From the NCBI GenBank assembly GCA_023417955.1, contig JAEZDW010000242.1:1-8316 (forward strand): DNA of 8,316 nucleotides, in the 5' to 3' direction. Positions 1 to 4,861 of this stretch are shown here, in pieces. Below the pieces are notes generated by a model. It worked only from the letters and a program-made list of their open reading frames with translations, did no database searches and was not told the origin of the DNA. The first letter of the stretch is position 1, and every line of letters starts with the position of its first letter. This stretch comes from Bacteroidota bacterium. GTDB taxonomy: Bacteria > Bacteroidota > Bacteroidia > Cytophagales > Cyclobacteriaceae. The translations under genes were made by a program, and so were the position numbers.

Positions 1-75
1 TTGGTTAAGGAAGGCAAGATAGCTGCTAATCAGGAAGGCGGCAGCGTTCAGTTTGTCAAGAGTCAAAAGTTCTGA
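1..75 (+). CDS. 3' end of an unidentified protein (partial, cut by window edge)
   Basis: Frame 1 is open from the first base to a TGA at 73-75, giving 24 residues that end in QFVKSQKF. The peptide is rich in Lys, Gln and Gly, with no membrane segment or motif I recognise. It is followed by 117 bp without an evident gene before the lipoprotein start, so the two are probably separate transcription units, although no convincing terminator lies between them (only a short CCGTACGG palindrome at 83-90). An open stretch of 25 codons can arise by chance; the same strand and the position before a gap are what favour a real gene end. Function cannot be assigned from this fragment. Confidence 0.4.
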   Translation: MVKEGKIAANQEGGSVQFVKSQKF

Positions 76-192
76 AGAATTGCCGTACGGAAGGCCAACT
101 TCTGCCAGCGCAAACCGTTTAAATCCCGAAATCAATTTTCTTTGTTTACATTAAGTTTTCCAATCCGCGAAAAATACCTTTATTCGCGCGCC

Positions 193-1113
193 ATGATGAA
201 AATTTCTATTTGCGGGATGGTCCTTTTACTGGCACTGTCAGGTTGTTCAAAAGTAACCGTCCAAAATCCAACTAACGATTTTGAAAAAGCAGCACCGCTG
301 ACTCTCCTGAAAGAAAAAAGACTGTCGGAAATTTCGGGAATTGCAGCCAGCGTCACCAATCCCGGACTGTTCTGGGTTCACAACGACAGCGGCGGCGAGC
401 CTGAGGTGTACCTCATCAATAAATCACTTGAAATCGTTCTAACGTGCCGGCTCGAAGGCATAGAAAATCGCGATTGGGAGGACATCACAATAGGGCCCGG
501 ACCTGAGCCCGGAAAACACTATTTATACGTTGGCGAAATTGGTGACAACGAAGCGCGTTTTCAGTATAAGATGATCTATCGTTTTGAAGAACCTGTCTTA
601 GGCGAAGAGGCCGAAATCAAAGTTTCTTCGTTCGACACGATCGTTTTCTCACTTGAGGACCGGCGTAAGGATACTGAGACTCTGCTCATCGACCCTGCCA
701 CCAATGCATTGTACATATTTTCCAAGCGGGAAGAGCCGGTTTGGATCTATGAACTTGAAAACCCTGCACAGACTGCTGACACACTTATAGCGAAAAAGCT
801 CTTCTCACTTCCACTAACGCAACTCGTTGGCGGTGATGTTTCCCCTGATGGAAAGAGTATCCTGCTAAAGAATTACGAGCACATCTACTACTGGAGCAGC
901 GACACCGCGAAACCCATAAAGGAGATTTTAAAATCAGAATTCTCTGAAGTTCCCTATGAACTCGAACCTCAGGGCGAGGCGCTTACCTGGGCACGCGACC
1001 AATCCGGTTTTTATACACTGAGTGAAAAGAATGTAGGAAAGGATACTTTCTTCTACTTCTACGGTCGAAAAGCATCAGGCAGTTCGCAGACGAACGGGAG
1101 CCCTGGGCTATAG
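193..1113 (+). CDS. Predicted lipoprotein with a beta-propeller-like domain, function unknown
   Basis: The frame is open from a TTG at 142, but ATG 193 (or ATG 196) is preferred. It places a textbook lipoprotein signal at the N-terminus: a basic start (MMK), a hydrophobic core, and the lipobox L-S-G-C with the lipidated Cys at residue 18. The mature protein should be anchored on the periplasmic or outer membrane side. The remaining ~290 residues carry motifs of a family I recognise from many bacteria as propeller-like secreted proteins: SEISGIAAS (45-53), WVHNDSGG (61-68), DWEDITIGPGP (94-104), YLYVGEIGDN (110-119), a DTETLLIDP stretch (161-169), GDVSPDGKSILL (214-225) and PQGEALTW (259-266). 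The many Asp/Gly turns could bind calcium (inference). Substrate and role are unknown; similar sequences are sometimes labelled phytase- or esterase-like, which the sequence here does not prove. No clear promoter or Shine-Dalgarno is seen. It converges on the MATE gene with only 2 bp between stop codons. Confidence 0.8.
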   Translation: MMKISICGMVLLLALSGCSKVTVQNPTNDFEKAAPLTLLKEKRLSEISGIAASVTNPGLFWVHNDSGGEPEVYLINKSLEIVLTCRLEGIENRDWEDITIGPGPEPGKHYLYVGEIGDNEARFQYKMIYRFEEPVLGEEAEIKVSSFDTIVFSLEDRRKDTETLLIDPATNALYIFSKREEPVWIYELENPAQTADTLIAKKLFSLPLTQLVGGDVSPDGKSILLKNYEHIYYWSSDTAKPIKEILKSEFSEVPYELEPQGEALTWARDQSGFYTLSEKNVGKDTFFYFYGRKASGSSQTNGSPGL

Positions 1114-1115
1114 TA

Positions 1116-2453
1116 CTAGATCGTTTTAGATTTCCACCTGCCGGAACGCATATACCCGTAGGCCAGGATGAAGATGCTTAGCCAGTAGATCCATTCCGAT
1201 GCCCAACCCCATGTGATCGGCATCTGAAAATGCTCCAACACGAAGTACACATAAAGACAGTAGATCACGAGAGTTATCGCTTCAATCATAAGATTTACAC
1301 GGGTATTTGCTGTACCTGTGACTGCGTTTAGCCATACCGTTCCGAAAGACATGGAGAGTAGCCCGACCGATACAACACGCACAACAGGCACGCCATATTG
1401 ATTGAACTCATCTCCCTGTCCATAGAAGGACAGGAACCACGCGGGGACAAGGTTCAAAAGGCAGAATATACAAAGACTTATTCCGGTGCTTAGCTTTGCA
1501 ATCTTCCGTACGAGCGGTAAGACCTCGTCACGGCGATCCTGACCGATCACGTTACTCACCATCGTGTTGGCCGTTGCTGCAAACGCCCATGAAAAAATTC
1601 CAAACAATCCGAAGATGTTGCGCATCGAATTGGAAACAGCCAGCGCCCGCTCACCGTGGTGCTCGATCAAAATATAGAAATACTCCCAACTCGCGATGCT
1701 GATGGAGTATTGGACGATTAACGGGGAAGAAAAGACGAGTATAGTTTTGAATGTACTCCATGTAACCCGGGTTTCTTCGAAGAAAGCAAAGGAGCGATGC
1801 AATTTCCTGATGTGAATCACCGCATAAATTACCACAAGCCCGGTACCTTCTGCTATGATTGACGCATACGCTGCTCCGTTGAAACCAAGTTCTGGCAGTC
1901 CTAAATTGCCATAAATCAGTCCGTAGTCGAGGACGATGTTTACAACGGCCTCGCTAAGCGTTCCCCACACAAGAAGGCGTGTGTTATTTGTTCCCACCAG
2001 CAGCGCATTGCGCATGATATACAGATACAACAGCGGAAGACCCCAAATACGGATGAGAAGAAAGTCAATGACCTGTTCCGCGATAGCCGGGTTATGAAGA
2101 ACCGCCCTCAATACAGACGGTGCAAACGTGTACGTAATCGTAATTCCCAATGACGCGATCGTCAACGCAATCCAAACCGCGTGAAAGAAAAGCCTTCCGA
2201 TCTCTTTTGGCAGATTTTGTCCGGCACGCCTTGCTATCAACGCCTGAACTCCATTGTTGAGACCGTTGCCGATAACTGCAAAAATCAGATAGTAGACCCC
2301 CGTGATGCCGGCACTCGCCAGTTCCTGTTCACCAAGTCGGCCAAGGAAGATGTTGTTGGTGATAAAATTCACCTGCGGGACCAGCATAGCCAGAGAGATT
2401 GGCAGTGCCATCCCGAGAATTTGTTTATAAGATGTCTGAAGCCTTAAATCCAA
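1116..2453 (-). CDS. MATE-family multidrug/metabolite efflux transporter
   Basis: A 445-residue polytopic membrane protein with about 12 hydrophobic segments, the usual size for MATE (MOP superfamily) cation-coupled antiporters of the inner membrane. Family features, numbered from the chosen start: a first helix with LPISLAMLVPQ (residues 17-27) running into NFITNNIFLGRLG (29-41), the conserved NIVLDYGLIYG (172-182) with a following G-F-N-G-A-A-Y-A-S segment (190-198), and a second half that repeats the fold (TANTMVSNVIGQ at about 294-305). The frame stays open to a TTG at 2510 (464 aa), but I chose TTG 2453. The extra 19 codons coincide with a probable gdhA terminator and a good -7 promoter box, and the protein then begins just before LRLQTSYKQIL, where related transporters begin. 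The drug or metabolite exported cannot be told from sequence. It lies downstream of gdhA on the same strand, 79 bp away, probably with its own promoter. Confidence 0.9.
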   Translation of the reverse strand: MDLRLQTSYKQILGMALPISLAMLVPQVNFITNNIFLGRLGEQELASAGITGVYYLIFAVIGNGLNNGVQALIARRAGQNLPKEIGRLFFHAVWIALTIASLGITITYTFAPSVLRAVLHNPAIAEQVIDFLLIRIWGLPLLYLYIMRNALLVGTNNTRLLVWGTLSEAVVNIVLDYGLIYGNLGLPELGFNGAAYASIIAEGTGLVVIYAVIHIRKLHRSFAFFEETRVTWSTFKTILVFSSPLIVQYSISIASWEYFYILIEHHGERALAVSNSMRNIFGLFGIFSWAFAATANTMVSNVIGQDRRDEVLPLVRKIAKLSTGISLCIFCLLNLVPAWFLSFYGQGDEFNQYGVPVVRVVSVGLLSMSFGTVWLNAVTGTANTRVNLMIEAITLVIYCLYVYFVLEHFQMPITWGWASEWIYWLSIFILAYGYMRSGRWKSKTI

Positions 2454-2459
2454 TAGTGC

Positions 2460-2473
2460 CCGCTTTGAAGCGG
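2460..2473 (-). repeat. Perfect inverted repeat just upstream of the MATE start
   Basis: On the - strand the sequence reads CCGCTTCAAAGCGG: two 6-base arms separated by 2 bases, with flanking G and C extending the GC-rich block. It sits about 4 bp after the candidate -7 box and 6 bp before the preferred TTG start. As DNA it is shaped like an operator for a dimeric repressor; as RNA it would be a small hairpin at the very 5' end of the mRNA. Both roles are inference. Confidence 0.45.
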
Positions 2474-2476
2474 CTA

Positions 2477-2510
2477 CAAAAGTAAAAACCGGACTCCCAT
2501 AAAAAAACAA
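2477..2510 (-). promoter_or_regulatory. Candidate Bacteroidota-type promoter for the MATE gene
   Basis: On the - strand TACTTTTG (2484-2477) matches the Bacteroidota -7 consensus TAnnTTTG in all fixed positions. A TTG at 2510-2508 could serve as the -33 element, but the gap of 23 nt is a little longer than the usual 19-21. Transcription would start near 2471, giving a short leader before TTG 2453. The box lies inside what would otherwise be coding sequence if the TTG at 2510 were used. Confidence 0.45.
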
Positions 2511-2515
2511 TCCGG
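2484..2515 (-). terminator. Probable intrinsic terminator of gdhA
   Basis: On the - strand, 17 nt after the gdhA TGA, CCGGA (2515-2511) pairs with TCCGG (2493-2489) and is followed directly by five T (2488-2484). The stem is only 5 bp, extendable by one G-T pair, and the 17-nt loop is long, so termination may be partial and allow some read-through into the transporter gene. Confidence 0.45.
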
Positions 2516-2532
2516 CAATTTAGAGAGGATCA

Positions 2533-3888
2533 TCAGATGATACCCTGGGCCTGCATCGCTTTTGCGACACGGAGGAATCCCGCAATGTTTGCTCCCACAA
2601 GGTAGTTCCCGGGTTTCCCATATTCCGTTGCCGCAGCCAATGAGGTCTCATGAATATCTTTCATGATGCCATGCAGCCTCCTGTCGACCTCTTGCATCGG
2701 CCAATGCGAACCCATAAAGTTCTGCGTCATTTCAAGTCCTGACGTTGCAACGCCACCCGCATTGGACGCCTTGCCTGGCGAATACATCACTCCATTATCA
2801 ATCAGTACGTTGATACCTTCAATGGTCGTCGGCATGTTGGCCCCTTCGGCGAGCAGAAGTACACCATTCCGCACAAGATTATTCGCATCCTTCTCACTAA
2901 CCTCGTTCTGCGTTGCGCACGGAAATGCACAATCAGCTTTGATACTCCAAAGCGGATTAGAGTCTGCATCGCTGTCTACCGGTGTATACGTTACTCCCGG
3001 AAATCTGTCAGCATATTCACGTATCCTGCCGCGCCGACTATTCTTCAGGTCTTTAAGGAATTCAAGCTTCGTAGTGTTGAACCCTTCCTCGTCGTAAACG
3101 AATCCGTCTGAATCAGACGCAGTCACAACCTTTGCGCCCAGCTGCAGAAGTTTCTCGATGGCGTACTGCGCAACGTTTCCGGACCCTGATACCAGGCACA
3201 CCTTGTCTTTCAGCGATTGTTTTTTCTCCTGAAGCATATACTCCGCAAAGTAAATCAATCCATATCCGGTAGCCTCAGTGCGTATGAGACTTCCACCCCA
3301 GCCGAAACCTTTGCCGGTGAGTACTCCGGTGAATTCATTCTGAATCTTTTTGTATGCACCGAACATGTATCCGATTTCGCGACCGCCAACTCCGATGTCG
3401 CCGGCAGGTACGTCTAACCGGTGGCCTATGTGTCGGAATAGTTCAAGCATAAATGCCTGGCAAAACCTCATAATTTCATCTTCGGATTTTCCCTTTGGAT
3501 CGAAATCGCTACCACCCTTTCCACCACCCATTGGAATACCTGTAAGTGCGTTCTTGAAAGTCTGCTCGAATGCGAGAAACTTGAGCACACTTTGATTGAC
3601 CGAAGGGTGAAAACGGAGCCCGCCCTTGTAAGGACCAATTGCTCCGTTCATTTGAACCCGGTATCCGCGATTGATCTGGACATTGCCCTTATCATCGACC
3701 CAGGTTACCCGGAATGAGACCAAACGTTCAGGTTCGAGCATGCGATCCAGAAGCCGCATCTTCAGGAATGACGGATTCCTTTCGAGAACCGGCAGAACGG
3801 ATTCAATAACTTCCTCTGCAGCCTGCAGGAACTCGGGCTCATGGGGGTTTCTTGATCGGGTCAGTTCCAGAATGTCGTGATGTGTCAT
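2533..3888 (-). CDS. gdhA: Glutamate dehydrogenase, hexameric type, probably NADP-dependent
   Basis: A 451-residue enzyme that reversibly makes L-glutamate from 2-oxoglutarate, ammonium and NAD(P)H in the cytosol. The length matches the ~450-residue bacterial hexameric (GDH I) class. N-terminal substrate domain: GPYKGGLRFHPSV (85-97, Lys88), FKNALTGIPMGGGKGGSDFDP (111-131) with the catalytic Lys124, and PAGDIGVGGRE (161-171) with the catalytic Asp164. Nucleotide domain: Rossmann GSGNVA (235-240), followed by ASDSDG (257-262). A Ser-Asp-Ser turn here is more usual in NADP(H) enzymes, so a biosynthetic role is inferred, but cofactor choice is not certain. The C-terminal part has AFPCATQNE (321-329), AEGANMPTT (347-355) and PGKASNAGGVATSGLEMTQN (371-390). 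The ATG at 3886-3888 lacks a Shine-Dalgarno, as is normal in this phylum, and fits the family N-terminus. It is divergent from proC and followed by a probable terminator. Confidence 0.97.
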   Translation of the reverse strand: MTHHDILELTRSRNPHEPEFLQAAEEVIESVLPVLERNPSFLKMRLLDRMLEPERLVSFRVTWVDDKGNVQINRGYRVQMNGAIGPYKGGLRFHPSVNQSVLKFLAFEQTFKNALTGIPMGGGKGGSDFDPKGKSEDEIMRFCQAFMLELFRHIGHRLDVPAGDIGVGGREIGYMFGAYKKIQNEFTGVLTGKGFGWGGSLIRTEATGYGLIYFAEYMLQEKKQSLKDKVCLVSGSGNVAQYAIEKLLQLGAKVVTASDSDGFVYDEEGFNTTKLEFLKDLKNSRRGRIREYADRFPGVTYTPVDSDADSNPLWSIKADCAFPCATQNEVSEKDANNLVRNGVLLLAEGANMPTTIEGINVLIDNGVMYSPGKASNAGGVATSGLEMTQNFMGSHWPMQEVDRRLHGIMKDIHETSLAAATEYGKPGNYLVGANIAGFLRVAKAMQAQGII

Positions 3889-3917
3889 ACGTGTAGGAGT
3901 AACTTTTTTACACAGCG

Positions 3918-3953
3918 CAAAGCTAAAGTATCAACCGGAACTTAACCTAACAA
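3918..3953 (-). promoter_or_regulatory. Candidate gdhA promoter with two overlapping -7 boxes
   Basis: On the - strand a TTG (3953-3951) lies 20 nt from TACTTTAG (3930-3923), a 7 of 8 alignment to TAnnTTTG. Overlapping it is TAGCTTTG (3925-3918), which matches all fixed positions but has a longer 25-nt gap to the same TTG. Either box would give a leader of roughly 20-30 nt before the gdhA ATG. Confidence 0.5.
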
Positions 3954-3992
3954 CGGTAAGGTGATTAATCGAGATTTTTAACAAACTTTTGA

Positions 3993-4024
3993 TTGTTTCG
4001 CGAAGTGCTGAAAAAGTATTTTAA
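3993..4024 (+). promoter_or_regulatory. Candidate proC promoter
   Basis: A TTG (3993-3995) is followed after 21 nt by TATTTTAA (4017-4024), which fits the Bacteroidota -7 pattern only up to TAnnTT. Spacing is right and the predicted start near 4031 leaves a leader of about 20 nt before ATG 4051, similar to gdhA, but the box itself is imperfect. Confidence 0.35.
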
Positions 4025-4050
4025 TTTCACAGGTTATACCGTGTTCTCGT

Positions 4051-4848
4051 ATGAAGAATAGTCGCATTGCCATAATCGGCGGAGGAAACCTTGGTGCCGC
4101 CATTGCCGAAGGTCTCATCAAAAGCAATTTTGTCGAAGCAGGTTCAATTACCGTGACCAGACGAAATCTGGATCCGCTGCTGCCATTGAAGACTCTCGGT
4201 ATTCACATCACCCGTGATAACCACGAGGCCGTAGCTAACAGCGACGTTATTCTTGTTGCGCTGAAGCCATACAACGTTGCCGAAATTCTTGAAGGCCTTA
4301 AAAAAAGTTTTGATCCCGCGCGTCACGTCATTATCAGTGTTGTCACCGGTGTACTACTTGAAGATCTTTCAAAAATGGTTGGTGCAGGGATTCCGATTTT
4401 TCGAGCAATGCCTAATACGGCGATTGCTATAAGGGAATCGGTTACATGCCTTTGCCAGTCGGGAGCAACGCAGGAGCAAATTGATTATGTGACAGAACTC
4501 TTCAGCCAATTGGGTGTGAGCATAGCGATCGATGAAAAACTTATGGATGCCGCAACTGTACTGGGCGCCTGTGGAATTGCTTATGCGTTGCGTTTTATAC
4601 GCGCATCCACGCAGGGCGGAATCGAAATCGGCTTTGATGCGAAGACAGCTAACCTCATCGCTGCACAAACCGTAAAAGGTGCCGCCGAACTACTGCTGAA
4701 ACTGAACCGCCATCCCGAAGAAGAGATCGACAAAGTCACTACGCCGAAAGGATGCACAATTGTGGGCCTCAACGAAATGGAACATCAGGGGTTCAGTTCT
4801 TCACTTATCAAAGGGATCGGCGCTTCATTCGAGAAGATAGCAAAGTAG
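4051..4848 (+). CDS. proC: Pyrroline-5-carboxylate reductase
   Basis: A 265-residue cytosolic oxidoreductase catalysing the last step of proline synthesis, 1-pyrroline-5-carboxylate to L-proline with NAD(P)H. Length is typical for the family. The N-terminal Rossmann fold shows GGGNLG (10-15), and the second strand ends in T-R-R-N (36-39), whose arginines could hold the NADPH 2'-phosphate. VALKP (69-73) and RAMPNT (118-123) are conserved family motifs. The C-terminal dimer domain carries the P5CR signature around 226-244 (V-T-T-P-K-G-C-T-I-V-G-L-N). The position where many enzymes have GSGPAY reads GACGIAY (172-178), a variant I associate with Bacteroidota homologues rather than a defect. The ATG at 4051 gives the expected N-terminus directly before the first strand (RIAIIGGG). 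It is divergent from gdhA, whose product supplies glutamate, the proline precursor; proA and proB are not in the window. Its stop lies 13 bp from the convergent uvrA stop, with no obvious terminator between. Confidence 0.96.
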   Translation: MKNSRIAIIGGGNLGAAIAEGLIKSNFVEAGSITVTRRNLDPLLPLKTLGIHITRDNHEAVANSDVILVALKPYNVAEILEGLKKSFDPARHVIISVVTGVLLEDLSKMVGAGIPIFRAMPNTAIAIRESVTCLCQSGATQEQIDYVTELFSQLGVSIAIDEKLMDAATVLGACGIAYALRFIRASTQGGIEIGFDAKTANLIAAQTVKGAAELLLKLNRHPEEEIDKVTTPKGCTIVGLNEMEHQGFSSSLIKGIGASFEKIAK

Positions 4849-4861
4849 CAGTCGTCATTCA

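Noticed and set aside
141..182. Promoter for the lipoprotein from TTTG (141-144) with TACCTTTA (175-182)
   Set aside because: The gap is 30 nt, well outside the 19-23 nt range, and transcription would begin almost at the start codon.
142..192. N-terminal extension of the lipoprotein to TTG 142
   Set aside because: It would place 17 residues with charged positions before a perfect lipoprotein signal peptide; ATG 193/196 gives the proper signal and Cys18.
2663..3097. A 144-codon + strand open frame opposite gdhA
   Set aside because: It is antisense to the conserved gdhA C-terminal region; Ser/Leu/Pro-rich shadow frame.
4849..4861. Bidirectional terminator between proC and uvrA
   Set aside because: Only 13 bp separate the stops and no stem with a T-tract is present on either strand.
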